The notes beneath the pieces were generated by a model. It saw nothing but the letters and a program-made list of their open reading frames with translations. It was not told the origin of the DNA and searched no databases. A stretch of 64,000 nt of DNA from Bacteroidia bacterium (lineage in GTDB: Bacteria > Bacteroidota > Bacteroidia > J057 > JADKCL01): positions 186,001 through 250,000 of the forward strand of contig JACJYV010000004.1 of NCBI GenBank assembly GCA_020635905.1, given 5' to 3'. Numbering within the stretch: position 1 is the first letter of the stretch; every line of letters begins with the position of its first letter. Positions 1 through 9,229 of this stretch are shown one piece after another. The translations under genes and the position numbers were made by a program.

Positions 1-288
1 GGAAACAGACAGTTGATAGAGCAATTTTCCCTGGGCAAATTTGAGGTAGAAATTGGGTGTGTTGAAGTTGAAAACCCCGTAATTATAGGTCTGGTCCAAT
101 CCGTTCATGGGATCGTACAGGCGCAGGGCTGAATGTCCAAAAGAGGAATACAATTCCGTTCCCGGATCGCAGGTAAGCAAATAATAGCGGGCCTGGCTGG
201 AAAGTTGTGGCACCACCCGATGACCTGCCTGCATTGAGCCAAAGGCCAGTGTGAAAAGGAGGAGGGACAGGATTTTGCGTAAATGCAT
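1..288 (-). CDS. Lnb N-terminal periplasmic (DUF4105) domain protein, partial
   Basis: The gene reads leftward from ATG at 288 and runs off the window edge, so only the first 96 residues are visible. Residues 1-21 are a signal peptide (basic MHLRK, then a leucine-rich core ending near MQA). The mature start contains LLTCDPGTELYSSFGHSALR followed by YDPMNG and YNYGVFNFNTPNFYLKFAQG. I recognise this as the start of the DUF4105 family, named after the N-terminal periplasmic domain of the lipoprotein transacylase Lnb. It is probably a periplasmic or membrane-attached cysteine-hydrolase-like protein; the Cys and the His of FGHSAL are the expected active-site candidates. Family assignment is fairly firm. 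The substrate is unknown, and the missing C-terminus would show whether membrane segments follow. Confidence 0.8.
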   Translation of the reverse strand, partial: MHLRKILSLLLFTLAFGSMQAGHRVVPQLSSQARYYLLTCDPGTELYSSFGHSALRLYDPMNGLDQTYNYGVFNFNTPNFYLKFAQGKLLYQLSVS

Positions 289-514
289 GGGTAAAATTAA
301 GAATATTGGCGAAGCTAACTAACTGAAATTGACTTGTCTTCTCAATTCAGCCCCCCGGGGGAAATTACCGCTGCTAAAAACGGTTTTTCACTGAAAATAA
401 GGTGGCTCTGGTTGAATTATCTTTAAATGATGCTAAGATTAAGGAAATCTTAACTACTTTTACGCCGGATCACACGTGGAGAGTCAGAAATTTTTCTGAT
501 TCAAACCTGTTATA

Positions 515-1384
515 ATGAGAGAATTACGCAACAAAGTTGTGGTGATCACCGGCGCTGGTTCGGGGATTGGACGTGCACTTGCCCTTCAATTCGCCAAATC
601 AGGCTCAATTACTGCACTTACCGACATCAACGGGATTACATTACGGGAGACAGTAGAAATGGTGGAGGACCTGGGAGGGATTTCCAAAGGTTTCGTACAC
701 GATATTTCCATTGAATCAGAAGTGAAAATTTTGGCCAGAGAGGTGCAGGACACTTTTGGTGGAGCTGATGTTTTGATCAATAATGCAGGATTGACGGTGA
801 GAAGGGCTTGTTTTCAGGATAGCGCACCCGAAAATTTCGACCTGATGATGGATGTGAATTTTTATGGTCCCGTCTATTGCACCCGGGCTTTTTTGCCCCA
901 GCTGTCAGCCAAGCCCGAGGCCCATATTGCCAATGTGACCAGTATTTTTTCTATGATGGGAGTTACTGAGCGGATTGCCTATTGCTCGTCCAAATTTGCC
1001 TTAAGGGGATTTACCGAAACCCTGCGCCTGGATCTGGGCAAAACCCATATTGGGGTTACCTCTGTGATCCCGGGCGCCATCAGTACGAATATTACCCAGA
1101 ATTCGAAAGGCTGGAAGGATGCCAAAGCCAAGGAGTCCGCCGTCAATGAATCGGCCCGCCTGGCTATCACCACTCCTGAATATGCAGCTCAACGTATCAT
1201 CAAAGCTGTTTTGAAGAATAAACCCCGCATCATCATTGGACGGGACGCCTGGTGGATGGACAAACTGGCCCGCTTTTTCCCCACGGGTTATTTGGCTTTA
1301 GTGAATTTTTCGATTCGCCAACTGGAAAGAAAGCGGAAAAGAATTCAGGAGGAGGAAATCGCAACCCGCAAAATTGCGGTATAA
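515..1384 (+). CDS. SDR family NAD(P)-dependent oxidoreductase
   Basis: A 289-residue classical-size short-chain dehydrogenase/reductase. The Rossmann cofactor motif TGAGSGIG lies at residues 12-19, NNAG near 88-91, a Ser in NVTSIFS near 142, and the catalytic Tyr/Lys pair in AYCSSK near 156-160. After the core comes a 50-residue basic tail (ARFFPTGYLALVNFSIRQLERKRKR). Such a tail is common in SDRs that act on lipids or sit at the membrane, but the substrate cannot be read from sequence. The gene is monocistronic: a hairpin terminator follows the stop within 10 bases, and the next gene is convergent. The ATG at 515 gives the expected few residues before the first beta strand. Confidence 0.9.
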   Translation: MRELRNKVVVITGAGSGIGRALALQFAKSGSITALTDINGITLRETVEMVEDLGGISKGFVHDISIESEVKILAREVQDTFGGADVLINNAGLTVRRACFQDSAPENFDLMMDVNFYGPVYCTRAFLPQLSAKPEAHIANVTSIFSMMGVTERIAYCSSKFALRGFTETLRLDLGKTHIGVTSVIPGAISTNITQNSKGWKDAKAKESAVNESARLAITTPEYAAQRIIKAVLKNKPRIIIGRDAWWMDKLARFFPTGYLALVNFSIRQLERKRKRIQEEEIATRKIAV

Positions 1385-1385
1385 A

Positions 1386-1424
1386 AGAAAAAGCCGGATT
1401 CAAATGAGTCCGGCTTTTTTATTC
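1386..1424. terminator. Bidirectional rho-independent terminator
   Basis: Stem GCCGGA...TCCGGC is flanked by an A-run on the left and a T-run on the right (AAAAAGCCGGA / TCCGGCTTTTTT). It therefore works for the SDR gene on plus and for the small convergent gene on minus. Confidence 0.85.
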
Positions 1425-1439
1425 CTAAAGGGTTTTCCC

Positions 1440-1769
1440 TCAGATAAATGTCTTGTAAACGTAAACGAAGCGGTTGGTGGCTTCATTTCCTTCGTAGGTT
1501 TCTTCCAGTTTGTGTACACCTACATTATAAAAATACTCGGCAACCTCTTTGGCATTATCAGCTGATTTACAATCATAAGACTGGAAAAAGCGGGGCTGCT
1601 TGGCCGCATTTTGTTCATGCCATTCCAGGGCCTTTTCGGCTTCGTCGGCCACGCCAACTACCCAGTTGTCAAAATCTACAATCTGAAACCAGGATTGGGT
1701 GTACATGAGAGCGAAAACTTCCTCAATCACATGGTCAGTTAACTTCAGCGTTTTGGTGGGATGGGACAT
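1440..1769 (-). CDS. Conserved-looking hypothetical protein (109 aa)
   Basis: A 109-residue soluble acidic protein with no signal peptide or membrane segment. It is rich in aromatic residues in its first half (MYTQSWFQIVDFDNWVVG) and helical in the middle (DEAEKALEWHEQNAA). I do not recognise the family. Support for coding: ATG start at 1769, stop just before a terminator shared with the convergent SDR gene, and codon use like its neighbours. A competing plus-strand frame of 86 codons over the same bases has no features of a real protein. Confidence 0.6.
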   Translation of the reverse strand: MSHPTKTLKLTDHVIEEVFALMYTQSWFQIVDFDNWVVGVADEAEKALEWHEQNAAKQPRFFQSYDCKSADNAKEVAEYFYNVGVHKLEETYEGNEATNRFVYVYKTFI

Positions 1770-2350
1770 TTTTTAGTGTAGTTTTAATTCGTTCCGAAAT
1801 TAAAAAAAGATAATCGGGTAAAAAAAGATTTTTGCCCTCAAGTCTGGTGTTTTTTGAATTATCTCCCTGAAATCGTTTCTGCAGAGGTGAATTTTGGTCC
1901 CAATCCGGGTTGAAATGGTATTTAATGCAGGGGTTATGGGCCTTCATTTTGTGGATTGGGGGGCAAAACACGCTAAGCTGGACGGGTTTATGGCCTGTTG
2001 GCTTTACCTGGCGAAAGCATTCTCAAAAGGAGCAATCTTATCCCAAAATTGTCCACTTCAACCCATGAGACGCGTAATTCAGCCTCTTTGGGTGCCTGGC
2101 GTTACCTGACCCGGCTAAATTTGACTCCAGACAGAAACCGTTCGAACTGCCACAGCAAATTCTCCTGATTTGAATTTTTAAAAGGGAAATAAAGAGATGC
2201 TTACAGGCGTCATTTCCAACCAAATTTTCACTGAAAATTCTATTTTAATTTTTTATCTTGCAGGGTATTTTGCGCAAAATTAATAATCAATCAAGCCCTG
2301 CTTCCTCATTTTTGGAATCACGGCAACCTCAGGAAATTAGGATCCTTATT
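1770..2350. other. Intergenic region, no gene seen
   Basis: 581 bases between the divergent 109-residue gene and the PKD protein. Open frames here are short and have no recognisable protein features. A TATTTTG at 2266-2272 resembles the -7 box and could promote the PKD gene with a leader of about 75 bases, but no TTG sits at the right distance upstream. Confidence 0.5.
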
Positions 2351-5300
2351 ATGAGAAAAGTTTACCCAATCCTTTTGGTTCTTGCAACCTTGTTTTTTAC
2401 CCCCCGTCTGTTTGCACAACAAAGTATTTTCAGTAGTCCGGTTTCCAAATCGGTGGCTACTGCCAAAATGCCCACCACTGCAAAAAAGGCAACCAACCAA
2501 CTGAAAAACATTCAGCTTGGCCTTAAATCCACGGGTTATCAGCCAAATCAGGTTTTCCAACCCCTTCAGACCCAACTGAAAGGAGGGAACCTCCAACTTG
2601 CAACTGTGGCGACCTGTGGTCCCGACACCGTTCTTTATCCTCAGGCCAAAGCAACGGGTCTGCAGGCGCTTGGCCTCGGCCCCACCTCAACGAATGGTAT
2701 CACAGGCATGAGCCAGTGGTATCCTGCTCCCCAATCCATTACCATTTCCGGTTTTCAGTTTTTTGCCTGGGTTGACTCCGCAGTGAGCAGCACGGTCAAC
2801 CTGAACTGCCAGTTGTGGAATGCGGGACCTGACTCCATGCCGACCGGAGCCGCCCTGGCCTCCGTGATCGTCACCATTGACTCCAGCTTTGCGCCAGGAA
2901 CCCTGGGCGCACTGCAGAAGTACGCCATTTTCTCCACACCCGTGGTGGTCAACCAGGCCTACTGTCTGACCCTGACCTCCACCAACCCCATCCATGCCGC
3001 CGTAATCATCAACGACTTTACTGCAGGTGATGGTTTGGGAGAAGACCTTTCGGCGGTTAATATTTCCGGCTGGACCAAACTCTATTCGACTTACACTTTC
3101 GATGCGGATTTTCTTTTCCATCCCATCATCAATTATACCATTACGCCCGGCTTTTCGTCCAGCCCCACCGGCTGTACCAACGTGCCCCTGGCCTTCACCA
3201 ACACCTCTTCGCCCATCATGCAAAGCCCCTTCTACAACCGGGCTGAGTTTTTTGGCGTTCCCCACCTTTCCTACACCTGGAATTTTGGCGACGGCACAGG
3301 TGACACCGCCAGCACCGGCCTTTCTCACACTTACTCCACCGCTGGTACTTACAACGTTTCCAAAAACGATACTATGTACACCTGGGGCGGTATTTGTGTG
3401 GATTCCTCGGCTTCCAACGTAACCATTGGCTCCGGAACGGGCGTGGTGGCCTCTTTCACCTACAGCACAGCCGGGCTTTCGGCCTCCTTTACCGATGGCT
3501 CGACCGGCCCCCCCACCTCATGGAGCTGGGACTTTGGCGACGGGTCGGCCCTGGGCACCACCCAGAACCCCACCCACAACTATGCCAGCAACGGAACTTA
3601 TTCGGTCTGTCTCACCGCCACCAATGCCTGCGGCAGCCAGACCGTTTGTCAGCAGGTACTGATCGGGACACCTCCCGCATCTTCCTGCGATACCATTACC
3701 AACATTACGGGTACCCCGACCATTTACATTTCTCCCAACGGAGGCTGGGTTTCGGGAAATAACGGCTTTGGCGACTCGGCCAAAGCTGAAAAATTCACCA
3801 TGACTGCTCCTTTCGCAGTAGCGGAAGCTCAAATCTGGTTCTTCGCCAAGGAAGGTACCAATGGGGTTACCATCAATATCCATGATGCGAACGGCGCAGG
3901 CGGATCGCCCGGCACCATCCTGGGCAGCCAGTCCATTACCCATGCCCAGATCGATACCACAGGTATCACTTTTGTGCCCTTCTCCCCGCCAGTCGCTGTA
4001 AACGGAGACTTCTTCATCTCTGTTGAGCTCAGTATGGCCGCGGGAGATACCGTGGGGATTGTGACCAATACCAATCCACAGACCAACCCGGCCACGGCCT
4101 GGGAACTTGCCGCGGGTTTGGGTTGGGATTCGTATGACAATACCTGGGGTCTGAATATTTCTCATGCCATTTGGGTAGTGCAGGGCGTTCAGGCCGGATT
4201 CACCTCTGCAGTAGGTGGACTTACTGCCACCTTTACAGATAACTCCATCGGAGCCAGTGCCTGGCTCTGGGATTTCGGGGATGGCAATACTTCCACCCAG
4301 CCCAACCCGGTGCATACCTATGCAACGGGCGGTACCTATAACGTGTGTCAGATTGTTATCAATAATACCTGTATTGATACCGTTTGCCAAAACGTAGTGG
4401 TGTCCTGTTCTGCGCCTGTGGCCGGATTTACCCAGACTGGTACCCTGCTGACCCGCAATTTTACGGATAACAGCACGGGATCACCCACCTCCTGGTCATG
4501 GGATTTTGGAGACGGAAGCCCTCTTTCCACCCAGCAGAACCCCAGCCACACCTACGCCACGGCGGGTACCTACACCGTTTGTCTGACTGCTACCAATGCC
4601 TGCGGTACCAATACCTCCTGCAATACCCTTACCATTACCTGCCCCGTGCCGGTGGCCAACTTTACCAGTTCGGGAGCAACCCTTTCGAAATCATTTACGG
4701 ATGCTTCCACCGGAAGCCCTACTTCGTGGTCCTGGAACTTTGGCGACGGCTCGCCTGTTGTGACCAGCCAGAACCCCAGCCACGTATATCAGAACCCGGG
4801 CACCTACCTGGTCTGTCTGATTGCCAGCAGCCCCTGCGGTACAGATACCTCCTGCACCGTGCTGTCCGTTGTCTGCAACCAGCCTGTGGCCGCCTACACC
4901 CAGGTTCCCACCGGCCTTTCCGTTGCCTTCACCGATGGCTCCACCAACAGCCCCACCAGCTGGTTCTGGGACTTTGGGGATGGAAGCACCTCCAATCTGC
5001 AAAATCCGACCCACGTGTATGCAACAGCCGGTTATTACACCGTTTGCTTGTCCGCAACCAGCGTTTGTGGCACAGACTCTGTCTGTTCTGTGGTGACTGC
5101 GGGTTGTCCCAACCCGATCAGCAACTGGACCAATGCCACGGCCAACCTGCTGGTAACCTTTACCGATCAGACCATTGGTAACCCGACTTCCTGGCAATGG
5201 GACTTTGGTGACGGTGGAACTTCCAACCTCCAGAACCCCACCCACACCTATGCCTCTGCCAGCACCTTTACGGTCTGTCTCATCACCACAAATGCCTGCG

Positions 5301-7696
5301 GTTCGGATACCATTTGTAAAACCATTCCCACGGGTTGCTTTACCCCGGTGGGTGCATTCACCAATGTGAATACCAACCTTACCATTGCCTTTACCGACCA
5401 GACCTCCAATACACCCACAACCTGGGCCTGGACTTTTGGCGATGGCGGAACCAGCAACCTGCAAAACCCCTCGCATACTTATGCGGTCCAGGGAACTTAT
5501 AACGTGTGTCTTACCACCACCAATTCCTGCGGTTCCAACACGGTTTGCCAGAGCACCCAGCTGACTTGTCCTCCACCTGTAACGGCATTTACCCAAACTG
5601 CGACTGGCCCGACAGTGACCTTTACCGATGGATCACTTTCCAGCCCCACGGCCTGGGAGTGGGATTTTGGCGACGGATCAAGCATTGCCACCACCCAAAA
5701 CCCGACCCATACCTATGCGGCTTCAGGTACCTACCTGGTTTGCCTCAAGACCACTAACGCCTGCGGATCAGATTCCCTATGTTCTGCGATAAACGTGGTG
5801 TGTCCGCTGCCGACCGCTTCATTTACTACCTCCACCAACCTGCTGAGCGCTTCCTTCACGGATAACTCTTCCAACGTAACGGGTTGGTCCTGGAACTTTG
5901 GGGATGGTTCTGCTCTGAACACGACCCAGAACCCCACCCACAACTACGCCAGCTCTGGTACTTACTCCGTCTGTCTGACGGTTACCAATGCCTGTGGTAC
6001 GAAGACAGTGTGTAATAACGTGGTGATCTCCTGTCCGACCACCATCTCCAACTTTACTGCCACTTCCACCAACTTTAACGCCACCTTCACAGATGGCTCT
6101 ACCGGCTCTCCTGTATCCTGGGCCTGGACCTTTGGCGACGGAGGTACTTCCTCCCTCCAGAATCCTACCCACAGCTACACCGCCAACGGTACCTACACCG
6201 TCTGTCTCACCACTACCAACGGATGTGGAAGCAATACCTTCTGCAAGTCAGTAGCTATCAACTGTCCGCTGCCTGTGTCCAACTTTACCCAGACCGCCAG
6301 CACAGTTAATTATGCATTTACCCACACTGCCACCGGTAACGTGTTCAGTTGGGCCTGGGACTTTGGCGACGGATCAACCTCCACCCAACCCAACCCTTCA
6401 CACACCTTCCCCGGTCCGGGTGGTTATCTGGTCTGTCTGACTGTGCAAAATTCCTGCGGAACCCACCAGGTTTGCAAGCTGATCACGGTAGTTTGCCCCA
6501 CGGCAACCTCCAACTTCAACTTCCTTACCACGGGTAACTCTGTGCATTTCACCAGCCTGGCTACAGGGTCCGGAATTTCAGGTTATGCCTGGGATTTTGG
6601 GGATGGAAGCACCAGCACCCAGCAAAATCCTACCCACGCCTACACCAATACAGGTACTTACACCGCCTGCCTGATGGTGACCAACAGCTGTGGGGTGGAT
6701 ACCTTCTGCCGCCCGGTAATCATCACCTGCGTGCCTCCTGTGGCCAATTTTGGGTCTTCCGTAAGCGCCAACGTGGTGAACCTGCAGAATATGGCTTCTG
6801 CCAACTCAACCGCCTGGACCTGGGACTTTGGTGACGGTTCTGGATCGACCCTGCAGAATCCTCCTCCGCACGCTTACGCTGCTCCGGGCACCTACACAGT
6901 CTGTCTGACTGTGAGCAACCCCTGCGGTACCAATCAGGTATGCAAAACGGTGAACATCACCTGTACCATGCCTACTTCAGGCTTTACGGTCTTCACCAAC
7001 GGTGGTCTGGCTTCCTTTACGGATGTGTCCATTGATGCTACTTCCTGGTACTGGACCTTCAGCGATGGTACCAATTCCACCCAGCAGAACCCGACCCACA
7101 TGTTTACCCAGTCAGGAACCTATCAGGTCTGTCTGAAAGTCACCAACTTCTGTGGCTCTCACACCTCCTGCCAGACCCTGATCATTACCTGTGCCACTCC
7201 TGTTTCAGCCTTCAACCACGCCCAGGCGGGCGGTCAGGTGAACTTCACGGACAACTCCACGGGTCTGCCTACTTCATGGTTGTGGGATTTTGGGGATGGA
7301 GCAACATCCACCCTGCAGAACCCCAGCCACGGATACGTATTCCAGGGTGTATTCAATGTGTGCCTCAAGGCTTACAACAGCTGTGGAGTGGACCAATCCT
7401 GCCAGAGTGTGGTGGTAACCGCAGTAGGAGTGGAGGACGATCTGGAAAATTCTCTCCATATCTATCCCAACCCGACCAGCGGACGTTTCATTCTGGAAAC
7501 TGAACTGCCCGATCCTCAGCAGGTCAGCTGGAAGCTGACCAACGTGCTGGGCCAGCAGATTCTTGGCCGCAACGAAGGCATGCTTTCGGGTACGGTGAAA
7601 CGAGACATTGATCTGAGCGAATTCTCAGACGGGGTGTATTTCTTCTACATTACGGTGGGTGATCGCACCCATACCCGCAAAGTAGTCAAGGATTAA
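2351..7696 (+). CDS. Giant secreted PKD-repeat protein with T9SS type A sorting domain
   Basis: 1781 residues from the ATG at 2351; an upstream in-frame ATG at 2258 would add 31 residues before the signal peptide and is unlikely. A signal peptide (MRKVYPILLVLATLF..RLFAQ) is followed by a beta-rich N-terminal domain (about 80-280). I count 16 PKD-type repeats, each with a W-[DNT]-F-G-D-G core, an NP-[ST]-H-x-[YF] segment and a GTY strand. A second jelly-roll-like domain is inserted after repeat 2 (about residues 440-620). Most repeats carry four Cys (VCL, N-x-CG, T-x-C and a linker Cys), unusual for PKD folds and suggesting disulfide staples. The last ~85 residues (IYPNPTSGRF ... GVYFFYITVGD..RKVVKD) are a type A sorting domain. 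This is probably a cell-surface or released adhesin or matrix protein exported by T9SS. No enzyme domain is visible. Confidence 0.93.
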   Translation: MRKVYPILLVLATLFFTPRLFAQQSIFSSPVSKSVATAKMPTTAKKATNQLKNIQLGLKSTGYQPNQVFQPLQTQLKGGNLQLATVATCGPDTVLYPQAKATGLQALGLGPTSTNGITGMSQWYPAPQSITISGFQFFAWVDSAVSSTVNLNCQLWNAGPDSMPTGAALASVIVTIDSSFAPGTLGALQKYAIFSTPVVVNQAYCLTLTSTNPIHAAVIINDFTAGDGLGEDLSAVNISGWTKLYSTYTFDADFLFHPIINYTITPGFSSSPTGCTNVPLAFTNTSSPIMQSPFYNRAEFFGVPHLSYTWNFGDGTGDTASTGLSHTYSTAGTYNVSKNDTMYTWGGICVDSSASNVTIGSGTGVVASFTYSTAGLSASFTDGSTGPPTSWSWDFGDGSALGTTQNPTHNYASNGTYSVCLTATNACGSQTVCQQVLIGTPPASSCDTITNITGTPTIYISPNGGWVSGNNGFGDSAKAEKFTMTAPFAVAEAQIWFFAKEGTNGVTINIHDANGAGGSPGTILGSQSITHAQIDTTGITFVPFSPPVAVNGDFFISVELSMAAGDTVGIVTNTNPQTNPATAWELAAGLGWDSYDNTWGLNISHAIWVVQGVQAGFTSAVGGLTATFTDNSIGASAWLWDFGDGNTSTQPNPVHTYATGGTYNVCQIVINNTCIDTVCQNVVVSCSAPVAGFTQTGTLLTRNFTDNSTGSPTSWSWDFGDGSPLSTQQNPSHTYATAGTYTVCLTATNACGTNTSCNTLTITCPVPVANFTSSGATLSKSFTDASTGSPTSWSWNFGDGSPVVTSQNPSHVYQNPGTYLVCLIASSPCGTDTSCTVLSVVCNQPVAAYTQVPTGLSVAFTDGSTNSPTSWFWDFGDGSTSNLQNPTHVYATAGYYTVCLSATSVCGTDSVCSVVTAGCPNPISNWTNATANLLVTFTDQTIGNPTSWQWDFGDGGTSNLQNPTHTYASASTFTVCLITTNACGSDTICKTIPTGCFTPVGAFTNVNTNLTIAFTDQTSNTPTTWAWTFGDGGTSNLQNPSHTYAVQGTYNVCLTTTNSCGSNTVCQSTQLTCPPPVTAFTQTATGPTVTFTDGSLSSPTAWEWDFGDGSSIATTQNPTHTYAASGTYLVCLKTTNACGSDSLCSAINVVCPLPTASFTTSTNLLSASFTDNSSNVTGWSWNFGDGSALNTTQNPTHNYASSGTYSVCLTVTNACGTKTVCNNVVISCPTTISNFTATSTNFNATFTDGSTGSPVSWAWTFGDGGTSSLQNPTHSYTANGTYTVCLTTTNGCGSNTFCKSVAINCPLPVSNFTQTASTVNYAFTHTATGNVFSWAWDFGDGSTSTQPNPSHTFPGPGGYLVCLTVQNSCGTHQVCKLITVVCPTATSNFNFLTTGNSVHFTSLATGSGISGYAWDFGDGSTSTQQNPTHAYTNTGTYTACLMVTNSCGVDTFCRPVIITCVPPVANFGSSVSANVVNLQNMASANSTAWTWDFGDGSGSTLQNPPPHAYAAPGTYTVCLTVSNPCGTNQVCKTVNITCTMPTSGFTVFTNGGLASFTDVSIDATSWYWTFSDGTNSTQQNPTHMFTQSGTYQVCLKVTNFCGSHTSCQTLIITCATPVSAFNHAQAGGQVNFTDNSTGLPTSWLWDFGDGATSTLQNPSHGYVFQGVFNVCLKAYNSCGVDQSCQSVVVTAVGVEDDLENSLHIYPNPTSGRFILETELPDPQQVSWKLTNVLGQQILGRNEGMLSGTVKRDIDLSEFSDGVYFFYITVGDRTHTRKVVKD

Positions 7697-7710
7697 TCCT
7701 GTGAAATATT

Positions 7711-7746
7711 GAAAAAGCCCTCCCATACGAACGGGAGGGCTTTTTC
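7711..7746 (+). terminator. Rho-independent terminator after PKD protein
   Basis: Stem AAAAAGCCCTCCC / GGGAGGGCTTTTT with loop ATACGAAC, starting 14 bases after the stop codon and ending in a T-run. Confidence 0.9.
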
Positions 7747-7827
7747 GTTTTTTAAACCCAGGCCTTTACTTTGGAAAAGCTGGTTTTTTATTTAATTTAA
7801 TTGCCCGGATAACGGAAGAATAATCAG

Positions 7828-9096
7828 ATGAAGGTGAGTTTCAGGATTTGTTGTTTATTGATCGCGATTTGGGTTACAGGGCTTGCCTCTGGGTTTGCTC
7901 AGGGTTCAGGGCAGCCCCAGAAATGCGGGACTTCAGCCTTGATGGACAGGTTGTTTTCCCAAAACCCCGACCTCAAAGCCCGCTTTGATGCGGACCATGA
8001 ACTTGCCTCCACCAATAAGGTAGAATCAGATTCTATCCCTTTGCTGGTGATTCCTGTGGTGTTCCACATTTTTCACAATAACGGGATTGAAAATATCTCA
8101 GACGAAGCCTGCAAAAGCCAGGTGGAGATTTTCAACGAGGATTTTGGCAAATATGGTCTGGCCACCAACAGCAACCCGGTCAGTGCAGATACCCGCATTC
8201 GCTTTTGCCTGGCTACCGTCGATCCTGACGGAAATCCCACCACGGGCATCGACCGTTACGAAGATATCAATTCCATTTTCTACGACGTGGATGTCAACGA
8301 GGAGGCTATCATGAAAGCGGGCTCCTGGGACCCCAGCCGCTATCTCAATATTTTTGTGGTCAATACCATCAACTATGCGGCGATTGGCGGTACGCTGGAG
8401 GCGTATGCCTATTATCCGGGTGCTGTGGCCAATACTTGGCGCGACGGGGTGGTAACCCGTTATTACTGGGTTGGCAGGATCGAAAATGCCATTGGCATGG
8501 GCAGGGTGGTGACCCACGAAGTGGGGCATTACCTCAATCTCTTTCACCCCTGGGGACCCCGCGACGATTCTTCCTGCGACGAGGACGACGAAGTGGACGA
8601 TACTCCTTTATGCGAATTTCCCTTTTATGCCAGCGGACCTTTCTGTCTGGCCCCTGAAAATTGCGGGGAATACCGTCAGATAGAAAACATGATGGATTAC
8701 TCAGAGGATACCTGTCGCTATATGTTTTCCTACGGACAGATGTTGCGCATGCGCAATACCATTTCCCGATTGCGCGGAACCCTGGTTTCGGGTGAAAATG
8801 CGGTCAGGACCCAGTGTGAGCAGTTGATCAATTTTCAACCCACCCAGGAACGGATCATTCCCTTTCCCAATCCCGCGCAGGGCAATTTCATGGTGGATCT
8901 GAGCTTTACCAATCCTGAACCCTACACCCTCAGCGTGTATGACTGCTATGGTCAGTTGATGTATCAGAAAGTAGAGGATTCACCTGTGCGTGGCCCCATT
9001 CCAGTATCCCTGACCGATTACAAACCGGGTATTTTCTGGGTGATTCTCCGCACCAAAACCAAGTGGTACAAGGAGAAGGTTGTGTTTGTGAGGTAG
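7828..9096 (+). CDS. Secreted M43 (pappalysin-like) zinc metalloprotease, T9SS type A cargo
   Basis: 422 residues. Signal peptide of about 25 residues (MKVSFRICCLLIAIWV...GFAQG) is followed by a short propeptide-like stretch and the protease domain from PVVFHIFHN. The zinc site HEVGHYLNLFH is at about residues 230-240 (HExxHxxGxxH, Gly replaced by Asn as in several M43 members). The Met-turn region is NMMDYSEDTCRYMFSYGQM, with conserved paired Cys. The last ~75 residues (PFPNPAQGNF ... GIFWVILRTKTKWYKEKVVFVR) form a type A sorting domain, so the enzyme is exported by T9SS. A second, broken M43 gene lies at 21.2-23.8 kb. The gene stands alone downstream of the PKD-protein terminator. Natural substrate is unknown. 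Confidence 0.92.
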   Translation: MKVSFRICCLLIAIWVTGLASGFAQGSGQPQKCGTSALMDRLFSQNPDLKARFDADHELASTNKVESDSIPLLVIPVVFHIFHNNGIENISDEACKSQVEIFNEDFGKYGLATNSNPVSADTRIRFCLATVDPDGNPTTGIDRYEDINSIFYDVDVNEEAIMKAGSWDPSRYLNIFVVNTINYAAIGGTLEAYAYYPGAVANTWRDGVVTRYYWVGRIENAIGMGRVVTHEVGHYLNLFHPWGPRDDSSCDEDDEVDDTPLCEFPFYASGPFCLAPENCGEYRQIENMMDYSEDTCRYMFSYGQMLRMRNTISRLRGTLVSGENAVRTQCEQLINFQPTQERIIPFPNPAQGNFMVDLSFTNPEPYTLSVYDCYGQLMYQKVEDSPVRGPIPVSLTDYKPGIFWVILRTKTKWYKEKVVFVR

Positions 9097-9200
9097 GGTA
9101 TTCTTCAGGCCATTTATTTTGAAAAGGAATCAATTGGGCTAACCCTCATTTTCCAGAATTCCTTTAGCAACCGCAGCAGACCTTTAATTTCTCACTGTCT

Positions 9201-9229
9201 AAAACCGTAAACCGTAAACTGCAAACCGT
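9201..9229. repeat. Degenerate AAACCGT heptamer repeat
   Basis: Four imperfect copies of AAACCGT / AAACTGC in 29 bases between two convergent genes; it touches the stop of the histidine kinase. Similar runs occur near 28565-28594, 45281-45328 and 62361-62390. Confidence 0.7.
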
